From: Lentzea albidocapillata
GTDB lineage: Bacteria; Actinomycetota; Actinomycetes; Mycobacteriales; Pseudonocardiaceae
Direction: 5' to 3'
Length of the DNA stretch: 64,000 bases
Assembly (NCBI RefSeq): GCF_000719115.1
Contig: NZ_JOEA01000011.1
Span: forward strand, 186,001 to 250,000
The position numbers were made by a program, and so were the translations under genes. The notes under the pieces were generated by a model that had not been told where the DNA came from, ran no database searches, and was given only the letters and a program-made list of their open reading frames with translations. Shown piece after piece: positions 1-7,966 of this stretch. Within the stretch, counting starts at the first letter, position 1. Each line of letters opens with the position of its first letter.

Positions 1-277
1 TCGCGACCCAGCGACCGGCGGAGAGCTCCCCCTTCACCACCCGGCCGTCGGCGCCCGTTAGTACGACGGCGGTCAGCGCGCCACCGATCATTCCGACCTC
101 GAATGGTCCGGCCGGGCTGATCCCCTCACCCGATGACGGGGTCACCGTCAGTACTGCCTTCGCCTTCTGCTCCGCGGCCGGTGCAGTGGCTTGCGAACCG
201 GCCTCGGGCGCACCGTCGGGCGCGGCACTGCAGGCGGTCAATCCCAGTAGTAGAGCCAAAACCAGTGGCCGGAACAC
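1..277 (-). CDS. Lipoprotein, probable N-terminus of an L,D-transpeptidase (partial)
   Basis: The gene runs off the left edge. From a GTG at 277 it begins with a short lipoprotein signal (FRPLVLALLLGLTAC, lipobox LTAC), then an Ala/Glu-rich linker and the start of a beta-sandwich (TVTPSSGEG...GGALTAVVLTGADGR). This resembles the first Ig-like domain of actinobacterial Ldt enzymes, which make 3-3 peptidoglycan cross-links outside the membrane. The catalytic domain is not in the window, so the enzyme assignment is an inference. GTG 277 has a G-rich ribosome site just upstream; an ATG at 310 is the alternative and has none. Confidence 0.6.
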   Translation of the reverse strand, partial: MFRPLVLALLLGLTACSAAPDGAPEAGSQATAPAAEQKAKAVLTVTPSSGEGISPAGPFEVGMIGGALTAVVLTGADGRVVKGELSAGRWVA

Positions 278-599
278 GGTCCCCCCAAGATCCCCTCGTC
301 CAACGAACATGAGGACGCGCGGCGGTGGAACACGTTGCTCGGCAAATTGCGATCACCCACCCGGACCAGCGGCTTTCCTCCTATTGAGGCACCCAACCGG
401 CCGGTAATGATCTGTAGTGCTATGACCAATCACACGTTAGGCTGACCCGCGCAGGCCGTGGTTTCTGTGTTCGTGCTTCACACGCTCGCGGAACGACACG
501 CGGGCGTGCGGTGCGCTCTCAGCGAGTTTGCCGACCGCCCCCGGGACGGCCGGGGTTGCACGGTGCAGCCCCAAGCTTTCCTGCGATGGAGGCAGGTAC

Positions 600-803
600 A
601 TGGCACAGGGCACTGTCAAGTGGTTCAACTCCGAAAAGGGCTTTGGTTTCATCGCCCAGGACAACGGCGGCGCTGACGTCTTCGTCCACTACTCGGAGAT
701 CCAGGGTCAGGGTTTCCGCACCCTGGAGGAGAACCAGCGAGTGGAGTTCGAGGTCGGCCAGGGCACCAAGGGTCCGCAGGCCCAGAACGTCCGCGCGGTC
801 TGA
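600..803 (+). CDS. Cold-shock protein, CspA family
   Basis: A 67-residue single cold-shock domain that binds single-stranded nucleic acid and probably acts as an RNA chaperone in the cytoplasm. Both RNP motifs are visible: KGFGFI (RNP1) and VFVHYSEI (RNP2), with the usual GTVKWFN start. Length is typical for the family. The ATG at 600 follows a GGAGG-like site (GATGGAGGCAGG). The roughly 290 bases upstream hold no gene and probably contain the promoter and a long 5' leader, common for csp genes. A strong hairpin ends the transcript. Confidence 0.95.
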   Translation: MAQGTVKWFNSEKGFGFIAQDNGGADVFVHYSEIQGQGFRTLEENQRVEFEVGQGTKGPQAQNVRAV

Positions 804-837
804 GGTTTGTAATACGCCGCAATTGAAGTCGTACGTG

Positions 838-875
838 AGAAGGACCCTCGACCGGGCTCGGTCGAGGGTCCTTCT
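838..875. terminator. Bidirectional hairpin terminator
   Basis: A 15-16 bp near-perfect stem (arms 838-853 and 860-875, 6-nt loop GGGCTC) lies between the convergent cold-shock gene and the gene at 892-1197, so it can serve both. Confidence 0.8.
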
Positions 876-891
876 TCGTGGTCGTTCTCGA

Positions 892-1197
892 CTAGTGGCC
901 GCGCTGGCGCGCTTCCCACTCCAGGCGCTGCATGACCCACTCCGTGGCGAGAGCCTGCGGGGAGGTCTGGCGCTCGGCGGCGAGCTCCTTGAGCTGCTCG
1001 TTCGCCATGAGTTGCAGCCTCAGCTGGTACACCTGCGCGCTGCCGAAGCCCGAGGCGGTGGTCTCGTTGTCCGCGTCCGGGGCCAGGGCGGCCAAGTAGG
1101 AGGTCAGCTCTTCGTCGTGCGACGTCTCCGGTTGCTGCGGTTCGTCCGCAGGGCGGTGACGGCCGGACTTGGAGCGTCCGAGGGATCCGATAGGCAC
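892..1197 (-). CDS. Conserved hypothetical protein, helical C-terminus
   Basis: A 101-residue protein with a basic N-terminus, an acidic middle (about residues 25-50) and an Arg/Glu/Gln-rich helical C-terminus (about 55-100: QLMANEQLKELAAERQTSPQALATEWVMQRLEWEARQR). The SPQALATEWVMQRL stretch resembles the end of small ribbon-helix-helix or antitoxin-like proteins, but no full DNA-binding domain can be shown. It starts at a GTG and shares a terminator with the cold-shock gene. Function unknown. Confidence 0.65.
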   Translation of the reverse strand: MPIGSLGRSKSGRHRPADEPQQPETSHDEELTSYLAALAPDADNETTASGFGSAQVYQLRLQLMANEQLKELAAERQTSPQALATEWVMQRLEWEARQRGH

Positions 1198-1325
1198 CGG
1201 GACACGATAACGGCTCGGTCACGGAACCCAAACCCCTGTGAGCCGGGTCACCCCAAGGTGTAAATGGGTCTACTCAGAGTGGATCTCCGGCGAGTACCTG
1301 CCGAGCGGACCGATGGAGCTGCGGA

Positions 1326-1357
1326 GGCCCCCGCGCCAGGGGGAGGAACGCGGGGGC
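1326..1357 (-). terminator. Hairpin downstream of copA
   Basis: GC-rich inverted repeat (GGCCCCCGCG / CGCGGGGGCC) about 95 bp after the copA stop on the minus strand; probable terminator of copZ-copA. The rest of 1198-1452 holds no gene. Confidence 0.5.
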
Positions 1358-1452
1358 CGGAGGGGATCTCCACAGGCGCTGACCGGGGGTGTGTCAGCTT
1401 TTGGATTGTTGCACGCGCACGCGCTCGTTGGGGAGTGTTCGCAACCAGATTC

Positions 1453-3636
1453 TTATGCCGCCGATGAACGGAAACCCCGTAGTCGCAAGCTGTTGGTAAC
1501 AACGAACACGCTGCTGAAGGCCATTGCGGCGCCCGCGATCATGGGGTTCAGCAGACCGAGGGCCGCGAGTGGAAGTCCAGCGACGTTGTAGGCGAACGCC
1601 CAGAAAAGGTTCCCCTTGATCGTGCCCAAAGTCTTGCGGGACAACCGAATCGCGTCCGCCGCCACGCGCAGGTCGCCGCGCACCAGGGTCAGGTCGCTCG
1701 CCTCGATCGCCACGTCGGTGCCGGTTCCCATGGCCAGCCCCAGATCCGCGGCCGCGAGGGCCGGCGCGTCGTTCACGCCGTCGCCGACCATGGCCACAAC
1801 TCGGCCCTGTGCCTGGAGATTCCGGACCGCTTCGACTTTGCCGGAGGGCAGGACGTCGGCGATGACCTCGTCGATACCCACTTCGGCCGCGACTTCGGCG
1901 GCCACGGAGGCGTTGTCGCCGGTCAGCAACACCGGCCGCAAACCGAGTTCCTTCAGTTCCTGAATCGCTTGTGCGGACGTGGGTTTGACGACGTCCGACA
2001 CGACGATGGCGCCGACAACCTTGTCATCAAAGGAAACCGCGACAACAGTCCGAGTTGTGTGGGCAACCAGGGCCTCAGTCAGTTCCTGTGAAAGGACAAC
2101 GTTCCGCAGTCGGCCGACGACGACGCGTCGACCTTCGACCGTCCCGCTGACGCCCACGCCGTCCGTGGAAACGAAATCCGACACCGGCGGCACGTCGTCG
2201 ACTTCGCGGACCATCGCCGCGCCGATCGGGTGTTCGGACGCGTTCTCGACGGCCGCCGCGAACCGCAGCACCTCGTCCCGGTCCGCACCTGCCGCGGGGA
2301 TCACGTCGACCAGCGTCAGGCGCCCGGTCGTCACGGTGCCGGTCTTGTCCAGCACGACGGTGTCCACCCGCCGCGTCGACTCGAGCACCTCGGGACCCTT
2401 CACCAGGATGCCGAGCTGCGCGCCGCGGCCGGTGCCCACGAGCAACGCCGTCGGCGTCGCGAGGCCCAGGGCGCAGGGGCACGCGATCACGAGGACCGCC
2501 ACCGCCGTCGTCACCGCGAACTCCAGCGGCCGCCCGGCGAGCAGCCACGCGCCGAACGACGCCAGCGCGATCAGCACGACGACCGGGACGAAGACGGCGG
2601 ACACCCGGTCCGCGAGCCGCTGCACCTCGGCCTTGCCGGTCTGAGCCTGCTCGACCAGCCTGGCCATCCGCGCGAGCTGCGTGTCCGCGCCGACGGACGA
2701 GGCCTCGACGACCAGCCTGCCACCCGCGTTGACGGTCCCGCCGACGACCGAATCGCCCTCGCCGACCTCGACCGGCACCGATTCGCCGGTGACCATCGAG
2801 CGGTCCACAGCCGAACTGCCGTCGACCACTACGCCATCGGTGGCGATGCGCTCACCCGGACGGACCACGAAGCGTTCGCCGACCCGCAGCCGGCCGATCG
2901 GCACGCGGGTCTCGACGCCGTCGCGCAGCACCGCCACGTCCTTGGCGCCGAGCGCGAGCAACGACCGCAGGGCCGCACCCGCGCTGCGCTTCGAACGGGC
3001 CTCCAGCCAGCGTCCGAGCAGCAGGAACACGGTCACGCCGACCGCGACCTCCAGGTAGATGTCGCCGGAGGTGGTGGGACGCGGCAGCAGGCTGAACTCG
3101 TGCCGCATGCCGATGACGCCGGCCTCGCCGAACACCAGCGCGTAGAGCGACCAGAGGTACGAGACCGTGACGCCCATCGACACGAGGGTGTCCATGGTGC
3201 TGGCGCCGTGCCGTGCGTTGACGAAGGCCGCACGGTGGAACGGCCAGCCGCACACCCACACGACCACGCTCGCCAGCGCCAGCGACACCCACTGCCAGGT
3301 CGGGAACTGCCACGCCGGGACCATCGAGAACGCGATCACCGGCACGCCGAGCACTGCGGCAAGGGTGACCCTCAACCGCAGCTCGCCGGCCTCGTCCACG
3401 TCGGGAGCCTCGGGCCGGGGCTCCTCCGCGTCGTAGCCCGCCGCGCGCACGGTCGACACGAGGTCGTCCACCCGCAGGTTGTCCGGGAACTGGACGCTGG
3501 CCTTCTCGGTCGCGTAGTTCACGGTGGCGGAGACGCCATCGAGCCTGTTCAGCTTGCGTTCGACGCGGTTCGCACAGGAAGCGCACGTCATGCCGCTGAT
3601 GCTGAGCTCGACGTGACGAGGCTCGGTCGTGGTCAT
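1453..3636 (-). CDS. copA: Copper-exporting P1B-type ATPase
   Basis: A 727-residue P-type ATPase pumping Cu(I) out of the cytoplasm. One N-terminal HMA metal-binding domain (about residues 10-75) carries GMTCASC. Transmembrane helices follow, with the CPC signature in [14 protein letters not shown], the phosphorylated aspartate in DKTGT, the nucleotide-binding SEHPIG motif and the hinge motif GDGVNDAP. Length fits CopA/CtpA with a single HMA. It overlaps copZ by 4 bp, so the two are translationally coupled, and a CsoR-like operator precedes copZ. CPC rather than SPC or CPx-Zn features favours monovalent copper. Confidence 0.96.
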   Translation of the reverse strand: MTTTEPRHVELSISGMTCASCANRVERKLNRLDGVSATVNYATEKASVQFPDNLRVDDLVSTVRAAGYDAEEPRPEAPDVDEAGELRLRVTLAAVLGVPVIAFSMVPAWQFPTWQWVSLALASVVVWVCGWPFHRAAFVNARHGASTMDTLVSMGVTVSYLWSLYALVFGEAGVIGMRHEFSLLPRPTTSGDIYLEVAVGVTVFLLLGRWLEARSKRSAGAALRSLLALGAKDVAVLRDGVETRVPIGRLRVGERFVVRPGERIATDGVVVDGSSAVDRSMVTGESVPVEVGEGDSVVGGTVNAGGRLVVEASSVGADTQLARMARLVEQAQTGKAEVQRLADRVSAVFVPVVVLIALASFGAWLLAGRPLEFAVTTAVAVLVIACPCALGLATPTALLVGTGRGAQLGILVKGPEVLESTRRVDTVVLDKTGTVTTGRLTLVDVIPAAGADRDEVLRFAAAVENASEHPIGAAMVREVDDVPPVSDFVSTDGVGVSGTVEGRRVVVGRLRNVVLSQELTEALVAHTTRTVVAVSFDDKVVGAIVVSDVVKPTSAQAIQELKELGLRPVLLTGDNASVAAEVAAEVGIDEVIADVLPSGKVEAVRNLQAQGRVVAMVGDGVNDAPALAAADLGLAMGTGTDVAIEASDLTLVRGDLRVAADAIRLSRKTLGTIKGNLFWAFAYNVAGLPLAALGLLNPMIAGAAMAFSSVFVVTNSLRLRGFRSSAA

Positions 3637-3839
3637 GCGACCTGGTACCCGGCCTCGGTGACGGCGGCGACGACCTCGGCGCGGTCGAGCTCGCGGTCGC
3701 TCGTCACGGTGACCGCGCCGGTCTCCAGGACGACGTCGACACCGGTGACGCCGGAGACCTCGGTCAGCTCCTCGGTGACGGAGCTGACGCAGTGGCCGCA
3801 GGTCATGCCGGTGACGGTGTAGGTGGCGCTGACGGACAT
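3633..3839 (-). CDS. copZ: Copper chaperone, HMA domain
   Basis: A 68-residue single heavy-metal-associated domain with the copper-binding motif GMTCGHC near the N-terminus and a ferredoxin-like beta-alpha-beta pattern. It would pass Cu(I) to the ATPase encoded next. It is the first gene of the two-gene copper operon; the stop overlaps the copA start. The start at 3839 lies about 35 bp from the putative copper-responsive operator. Confidence 0.94.
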   Translation of the reverse strand: MSVSATYTVTGMTCGHCVSSVTEELTEVSGVTGVDVVLETGAVTVTSDRELDRAEVVAAVTEAGYQVA

Positions 3840-3871
3840 CGGAGCCCTTTCTCTCTTCGGAGCTCCGAGTT

Positions 3872-3888
3872 TATACCCCCCTAGGGTA
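3872..3888 (-). promoter_or_regulatory. CsoR-like copper operator
   Basis: The partly palindromic TATACCCCCCTAGGGTA matches the C-run/G-run operators bound by CsoR repressors ahead of copZ/copA in actinobacteria. No csoR gene lies in the window, so the regulator would act in trans. Confidence 0.65.
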
Positions 3889-3894
3889 AGGGCT

Positions 3895-4155
3895 CTACTG
3901 AGGACTGTCGGGTTTGGGCTGGTCCAGGTTCTGGATGTCGCTCTCGATCTTGTTGACCAGGTCGTCGAGGCCCTCGAGCATCTTGTCCAGCTCGGCCATC
4001 CGCGAGCCGAACGCGGACTCGATGTCGGCGTCGATCGTGTTCAGGTCGATGCCGCTGAGTGCCTTGAAGATCGCCTCCTGGTCGGCCGGGGGCGGGGGCT
4101 GGGACGCGTTTTGGCCCTCTGCATCGGGGGAAGGCTCCGGCGTGGGGTCGGTCAT
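3895..4155 (-). CDS. Hypothetical acidic protein with helical repeat-like C-terminus
   Basis: An 86-residue acidic protein. It has a Pro/Glu-rich N-terminus (MTDPTPEPSPDAEG) and then an amphipathic helix from about 35 onward (ALSGIDLNTIDADIESAFGSRMAELDKMLEGLDDLVNKIESDIQNL) that could form a coiled coil. ATG 4155 is preferred over an upstream start at 4200 because the extension looks non-coding. It is not obviously linked to the copper operon, whose promoter faces away from it. Function unknown. Confidence 0.55.
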   Translation of the reverse strand: MTDPTPEPSPDAEGQNASQPPPPADQEAIFKALSGIDLNTIDADIESAFGSRMAELDKMLEGLDDLVNKIESDIQNLDQPKPDSPQ

Positions 4156-4308
4156 CGGTCCATCATCCACTGGCCAGTTCCCCACCGGTACGGACGGCAT
4201 CAGTACAGAAAGTAACGCTGGGTGCCGACGGAATCACTCTGCGGGGGGCTGCGGCCGTTGTCCCAGGTCGCTTAGCCTCGCGCCAACCTCAAGTCGGGGA
4301 GGGTGCTC

Positions 4309-4554
4309 ATGAGCGGGTCACTGGAAGTGCGGAAGTTCCTGTTCACACAGGACGACAGCGTGTCGCGGCAGGGCGGGCCGAACGTGCCGGCCCAGCGCAA
4401 CGGAGAAGCCTCGCGGATCTCCGACGATCAGGTTCATCGGGCCAGGCTCGCGGTCGCCAGGAGCGCGACGGGTGCCGAGGACTGCCGGATGCTGCTGGAC
4501 ATGCTGGGCCTGTCACCGGGCGAGGACGGCGGGTCGCCCCACGCACAACGGTGA
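4309..4554 (+). CDS. Hypothetical small protein
   Basis: An 81-residue protein from ATG 4309, with GGGGAGGG immediately upstream as a good ribosome site (a GTG six bases earlier is also possible). Visible parts are a basic N-terminus (SLEVRKFLFTQDDSVSRQGG) and a helical C-terminal half ending LLDMLGLSPGEDGG. No known motif recognised. It sits alone between divergent and unrelated genes. Confidence 0.5.
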   Translation: MSGSLEVRKFLFTQDDSVSRQGGPNVPAQRNGEASRISDDQVHRARLAVARSATGAEDCRMLLDMLGLSPGEDGGSPHAQR

Positions 4555-4680
4555 ACGTCGTGCGAACGCGAAGGCGGCCCTGACTCCAGGCGCGCACCCC
4601 CCGGAGCGCGTCTGCAGAACAGGGCCGCATCCCGAAACATACCCACGGGTCTCTTTAGCGGCAACGGCTAACCTTCACCC

Positions 4681-5310
4681 ATGCCCCAGCAGGACCGGGC
4701 GTACGCGACACGCGAGGCGATACTCCACGCCGCGGCGGAGGAGTTCGACCGGCTCGGCTACGAGCGCACGTCGCTGACCGCCGTGCTCGCGCGTGCCGGA
4801 CTGACCAAGGGCGCGTTCTACTTCCACTTCCCCTCGAAGGAAGCGGTCGCCGATGCCCTGATCGAGCGGCAGAGCGAACTGTGGGCGCAGGTGAGGGAGT
4901 CGTGGCGGCTGCGCGGCGTCGACCCCCTGAGTGCCCTGCACGGCATGTTCGCCGAGTCGGCCGACCGGATGGCGTCCGACGTGGTGCTGCGCGCCGGCGT
5001 GCGGCTCAACGCCGATCGCGAGGTCGGTTATCCGGGCGTCCCGAGCACGCATGTCATGTGGGAGAAGCTCGTCGCCGCGTACGTGATCGAGGCGGCCGGG
5101 CGCGGGGACCTGCGGGCCGGCGTCGATCCGGAGGCCGTCGCGCGGACGTTGTGCGGCGCGGCTCTCGGTTCGCGGTTGATCTCTTCCGCGACGACGGCGT
5201 GCACGGACTTCCCCCAGCGGATCCGCGAAGTGCTGGACCACGTGCTGCCCAGCGTCGCGTCTTCCGAGTGGAAGTTGTCTGGATCACAAACCGCTTCTGA
5301 ACCGCCGTGA
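4681..5310 (+). CDS. TetR-family repressor resembling gamma-butyrolactone receptors
   Basis: A 209-residue TetR regulator. The N-terminal helix-turn-helix (about residues 8-55: TREAILHAAAEEFDRLGYERTSL...AGLTKGAFYFHFPSKEAVADALIERQ) is very close to ArpA/ScbR/AvaR proteins, and the C-terminal ligand domain keeps the short helical pattern of that group. Such proteins bind butyrolactone or butenolide autoregulators and derepress secondary-metabolism genes. No afsA-type synthase or biosynthetic cluster lies beside it, so it would be an orphan or pseudo-receptor. Ligand and targets are inferred only. Confidence 0.82.
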   Translation: MPQQDRAYATREAILHAAAEEFDRLGYERTSLTAVLARAGLTKGAFYFHFPSKEAVADALIERQSELWAQVRESWRLRGVDPLSALHGMFAESADRMASDVVLRAGVRLNADREVGYPGVPSTHVMWEKLVAAYVIEAAGRGDLRAGVDPEAVARTLCGAALGSRLISSATTACTDFPQRIREVLDHVLPSVASSEWKLSGSQTASEPP

Positions 5311-5459
5311 CGGGCCGGAACGGCCCTGAACAGGCATTTGTTGATCTGGATGAGCCGGCCCGGAACGGGGTTTCAGCAGGTCAGCGCATAAGTGGGACCC
5401 CCGTTTTGGAGGTGCGCGGACCTATGGCATATGCTTACGATGCTTCCAGAGACCAGCTA

Positions 5460-5532
5460 GTCCCCATCATCTAGCGGCCTAGGATCCCGCCCTTTCAAGG
5501 CGGTCGCACGGGTTCGAATCCCGTTGGGGGCA
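5460..5532 (+). tRNA. tRNA-Glu (TTC)
   Basis: A 73-nt cloverleaf with a 7-bp acceptor stem (GTCCCCA with TGGGGGC, one G-T pair), anticodon loop CTTTCAA giving TTC, and T loop TTCGAAT. CCA is not encoded. First of three tRNAs in a row. Confidence 0.95.
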
Positions 5533-5570
5533 CGCAGTAAAGTACGGTACGGTAAGACAGTACGAAGCAA

Positions 5571-5644
5571 GGCCCAGTGGCGCAGTTGGTTAGCGCGTCG
5601 CCCTGTCACGGCGAAGGTCGCGGGTTCGAGTCCCGTCTGGGTCG
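5571..5644 (+). tRNA. tRNA-Asp (GTC)
   Basis: A 74-nt cloverleaf. Acceptor GGCCCAG pairs with CTGGGTC (one G-T pair). Anticodon loop CTGTCAC gives GTC, T loop TTCGAGT, discriminator G. CCA is not encoded. Confidence 0.95.
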
Positions 5645-5673
5645 CTTTTCTGTAGTTGATTGCTACAGCTCAT

Positions 5674-5747
5674 GGCCAGGTAGCTCAGTTGGTACGAGCG
5701 ACCGCCTGAAAAGCGGTAGGTCGGCGGTTCGACCCCGCCCCTGGCCA
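5674..5747 (+). tRNA. tRNA-Phe (GAA)
   Basis: A 74-nt cloverleaf. Acceptor GGCCAGG pairs with CCTGGCC, anticodon loop CTGAAAA gives GAA, T loop TTCGACC, discriminator A. Last tRNA of the cluster, followed directly by a strong terminator. Confidence 0.95.
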
Positions 5748-5757
5748 TACCTTCTTC

Positions 5758-5794
5758 GAAAGAAGCCCCGCAGAGTTTCTGCGGGGCTTCTTTC
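5758..5794. terminator. Terminator of the tRNA cluster, shared with the convergent gene
   Basis: A perfect 17-bp stem (5758-5774 with 5778-5794) and a 3-nt loop, flanked by A- and T-rich ends on both strands. It sits between tRNA-Phe and the stop of the convergent PP2C gene. Confidence 0.9.
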
Positions 5795-5795
5795 G

Positions 5796-6506
5796 TCATG
5801 CGCTGAAGCTGATTCGCGCGATCGCCTGGTCGTCGTGCGTTTTGTAGCGGGGCCAACGCCGGTGCTCCGAATCACCGCGTTCGGCTTCGCGGATTCGGTC
5901 GAGCACCTCACCGAGTGGCAATTGCTCCAGGTCCTCCCAGGCGAAGAGTCCGTACTCGGACACTCCACAGGAGACACCGTCCGTGAGAGCGATCACACTC
6001 CTGGTCTCGTCGCGGCGCCAGGTCGCCGTCAGGGCTTGGCGGCCCGCGACGGGATCGGCCTCCGCCACCCAGTAGCCGCCCGGTTCGTTCTTCCACCTGA
6101 GGATGTCCGGATCGGGCCGGAGGTCTTCGAGTCTGGTGTCCTCGAGCACTCGGGTGGACTGTCCGAACGCGACGACCGGGGTGTCGCACAGCACGAGCGC
6201 GTCGATCGTGTCGGCGTTCCAGCGGACCATCGACGCGGTCGCGGAGGGCGAGTCGCCGGGGACGAGGTCGTGTTCCGCCACGAGGTTCGTGATGGCTTGG
6301 GCGAGCAGGTCGGTCAACGGATCGGTGTCGTTGAGCAGCCGGGCCAGTTCGTCGGCGAGTTTCGAGGCGTACCAACCGCCGTTGCGATCAGGTGGCCTGG
6401 TTCGTGAGGTCACGCCGTCGAGCACGAGGACGGCGTTCGGCAGCACCCGGATCCGATCTTCGGTGACTCGGCCCGGAGCTCCCTGCTCGGCGGTCTCGAT
6501 CTTCAC
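5796..6506 (-). CDS. PP2C-family protein phosphatase-like protein
   Basis: A 236-residue protein with the ordered PP2C metal-binding landmarks: an N-terminal EDR, VLDGVTS (metal-binding DG), SPSATASMVRW (GSTA-like), ALTDGVS (DG) and a C-terminal HDDQAI. It is likely a soluble Ser/Thr phosphatase, although spacing between motifs is shorter and less conserved than in PstP. GTG 6506 is chosen because it follows GAGGG and begins MKIETAEQG; the reading frame continues upstream but through the operator region. It is divergent from an HTH/Clp-N pair and shares a palindrome-rich promoter region with it. Confidence 0.75.
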   Translation of the reverse strand: MKIETAEQGAPGRVTEDRIRVLPNAVLVLDGVTSRTRPPDRNGGWYASKLADELARLLNDTDPLTDLLAQAITNLVAEHDLVPGDSPSATASMVRWNADTIDALVLCDTPVVAFGQSTRVLEDTRLEDLRPDPDILRWKNEPGGYWVAEADPVAGRQALTATWRRDETRSVIALTDGVSCGVSEYGLFAWEDLEQLPLGEVLDRIREAERGDSEHRRWPRYKTHDDQAIARISFSA

Positions 6507-6521
6507 GCCCTCACGGTACTT

Positions 6522-6564
6522 GTCAACTTCGGTTGACGGATGCCGGTTGTCAACGTACGTTGAC
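6522..6564. promoter_or_regulatory. Two GTCAAC-N4-GTTGAC operators in a divergent promoter
   Basis: Two 16-bp palindromes, GTCAACTTCGGTTGAC (6522-6537) and GTCAACGTACGTTGAC (6549-6564), have centres 27 bp apart. The second ends 3 bp before the ATG of the small HTH gene; the first lies 15 bp from the divergent PP2C start. Probably the binding site of the HTH protein itself. Confidence 0.75.
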
Positions 6565-6567
6565 ATC

Positions 6568-6777
6568 ATGACGGAAGCGACGGATCTCGCCACAGCGGCT
6601 GGGGATCGTGACCCGAAGGTCGGGTTGCGGGCCGTCAGCGCGTTGCGGCGACTGCTCGAACATCTGGAGGCCGCCCAGGTCCGCAGTGCGCGGGCGCAGG
6701 GCTGGTCGTGGCAGGACATCGCGGCGGAACTCGGGGTGTCCCGCCAGGCGGTCCACAAGAAGCACGGGGGTCGATGA
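6568..6777 (+). CDS. Small helix-turn-helix regulator
   Basis: A 69-residue protein. Its C-terminal half carries a clear helix-turn-helix (WSWQDIAAELGVSRQAVHKKHG, about residues 46-67) like those of sigma-region-4 or Fis-type HTHs; the N-terminal half is a leucine-rich helix (VSALRRLLEHLEAAQVRSARAQG) likely used for dimerisation. It overlaps the following Clp-N gene by 4 bp. Small HTH genes coupled to Clp-N genes recur in actinobacteria. Its own start is covered by two palindromes, suggesting autoregulation. Confidence 0.82.
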   Translation: MTEATDLATAAGDRDPKVGLRAVSALRRLLEHLEAAQVRSARAQGWSWQDIAAELGVSRQAVHKKHGGR

Positions 6778-7301
6778 TGATCGCGGAACGGTTCACGAAG
6801 GAAGCCCGCGAGGCGGTCAAGACCGCGGTACGGGAGGCAGAGCAGAACCACGCCGCCGAGGTCGGCGTGGAACACCTGCTGCTGGCATTGCTCGACGCGC
6901 CGGCGCTCGCCGGGTTCGACCTGCCGCGCGACGAGCTGGAGACGGCGTTCCGGGACTACCGGCGCAAGGGCGGGCTGACCAAGGCCGACTCGGAAGCGTT
7001 GCGGGGCTTGGGAATCGACGTCGACGCGGTGATCGAGTCGGCGGAGCAGTCACTGGGAACCGGGGTGCTGCGGCCGGGGCCGCGCCGGCGGTGGTTCGGG
7101 ATGCCGCTGGAACCGGCCTTCAAGAAGGCGCTGGAGAACTCGTTGCGCGAGTCGCGCGACCTCGGCCACAACTACCTCGGTGTGGCACACATCCTGCTGG
7201 CGTTGTTGCAGGGCAAGGGAATCGTGGCCGAGGTGCTGACGGAGCGGGGCGTCACGTACGAGGAGCTCCGCAAGCGGGCCGCGAGCGCTCGCGCCAGGTG
7301 A
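6774..7301 (+). CDS. Stand-alone Clp N-domain protein (double Clp-N motif)
   Basis: A 175-residue protein made only of the Clp N-terminal substrate/adaptor domain: first repeat MIAERFTKEAREAVKTAVREAEQNHAAEVGVEHLLLALLD (about 1-40), second repeat LEPAFKKALENSLRESRDLGHNYLGVAHILLALLQGKG (about 110-147). The AAA+ ATPase modules of ClpC/ClpB are absent. It may be an adaptor or decoy for a Clp machine, possibly a heat- or stress-responsive one. Two adjacent ATGs (6774, 6777) are possible starts; the first overlaps the HTH stop. Its 3' end overlaps the convergent YczE gene by 50 bp. Confidence 0.85.
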   Translation: MMIAERFTKEAREAVKTAVREAEQNHAAEVGVEHLLLALLDAPALAGFDLPRDELETAFRDYRRKGGLTKADSEALRGLGIDVDAVIESAEQSLGTGVLRPGPRRRWFGMPLEPAFKKALENSLRESRDLGHNYLGVAHILLALLQGKGIVAEVLTERGVTYEELRKRAASARAR

Positions 7302-7896
7302 GCGCGGGCAGGAACAGCTGCGCGAGCGGGCCGATGCCGAGCGCGTAGAGGACCGTGCCGATGCCGACCGTGCCGCCGAGCAGCCAGCCGGCGCCGAGCA
7401 CGATCAGTTCGAGCACGGTCCGCGTGAGCCGCAGGGAGATGCCCGTGCGGCGGCAGAACCCGGTGACCAGGCCGTCGCGCGGGCCCGGTCCGAGCCGGGA
7501 ACCGACGTACGCGGCGAACGCGACGGCGTTCAGGACGATGCCCAGCGTCAGGAACGCGATTCTGGGCAGGAGTCCTTCCGGCGCGGGCAGGAGCCAGAGC
7601 GTCACGTCGACGCTGACGGCGATGACCACGACGTTCGCGATCGTGCCGATGCCGGGCTTCTGTCTGAGCGGGATCCACGCCAGCAGGACGAGCACGCCGG
7701 TGATCGCGGTGATCAGGCCGAAGCTCAGGCCGGTGATCTTCGTGAGCCCCTCGTGCAGCACGTCCCACGGGTTCAGGCCGAGGGTCGCGCGGATCTGCAT
7801 CGCCATGCTCGCGCCGTAGAGCCACAGACCTGCGAAGAGCTGCGGGAGGCGACGGGCGGGTGAGATCCGGACGGAGACCTGGTGGAGTGCGGTCAT
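7252..7896 (-). CDS. YczE/YyaS/YitT-family membrane protein
   Basis: A 214-residue integral membrane protein with five or six hydrophobic segments (LPQLFAGLWLYGASMAMQI; LITAITGVLVLLAWIPL; IANVVVIAVSVDVTLWLL; IAFLTLGIVLNAVAFAAYV; VLELIVLGAGWLLGGTVGIGTVLYALGIGPLAQLFLPAL). The signatures ATLGLNPWDVLHEGL and GPRDGLVTG are typical of YczE. Members are often encoded divergently from MocR-type regulators, as here; substrate unknown. ATG 7896 begins MTALHQ; ATG 7905 is an alternative. Confidence 0.85.
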   Translation of the reverse strand: MTALHQVSVRISPARRLPQLFAGLWLYGASMAMQIRATLGLNPWDVLHEGLTKITGLSFGLITAITGVLVLLAWIPLRQKPGIGTIANVVVIAVSVDVTLWLLPAPEGLLPRIAFLTLGIVLNAVAFAAYVGSRLGPGPRDGLVTGFCRRTGISLRLTRTVLELIVLGAGWLLGGTVGIGTVLYALGIGPLAQLFLPALTWRERSRPACGAPRT

Positions 7897-7943
7897 GGAG
7901 GCCATGTGGCCATGTTGCGCTTCGATTGGCCTGGTAATCCATA

Positions 7944-7963
7944 GCCAATTCTGGATAATTGGC
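7944..7963. promoter_or_regulatory. Palindromic MocR-type operator
   Basis: GCCAATTCTGGATAATTGGC is a perfect 7-bp inverted repeat with a 6-bp spacer, ending 3 bp before the mocR ATG. An additional ATTGGC half-site at 7925-7930 gives a second inverted pair. It lies in the mocR/yczE divergent promoter and is probably bound by the MocR protein. Confidence 0.7.
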
Positions 7964-7966
7964 TTC

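Noticed and set aside
2230..3822. A 530-codon plus-strand frame opposite copA
   Set aside because: Antisense shadow of the copper ATPase; no domain and no ribosome site.
5460..5747. Integration site (att) of a mobile island at the tRNA cluster
   Set aside because: No integrase, no repeat of a tRNA 3' end and no gene-content break next to the tRNAs.
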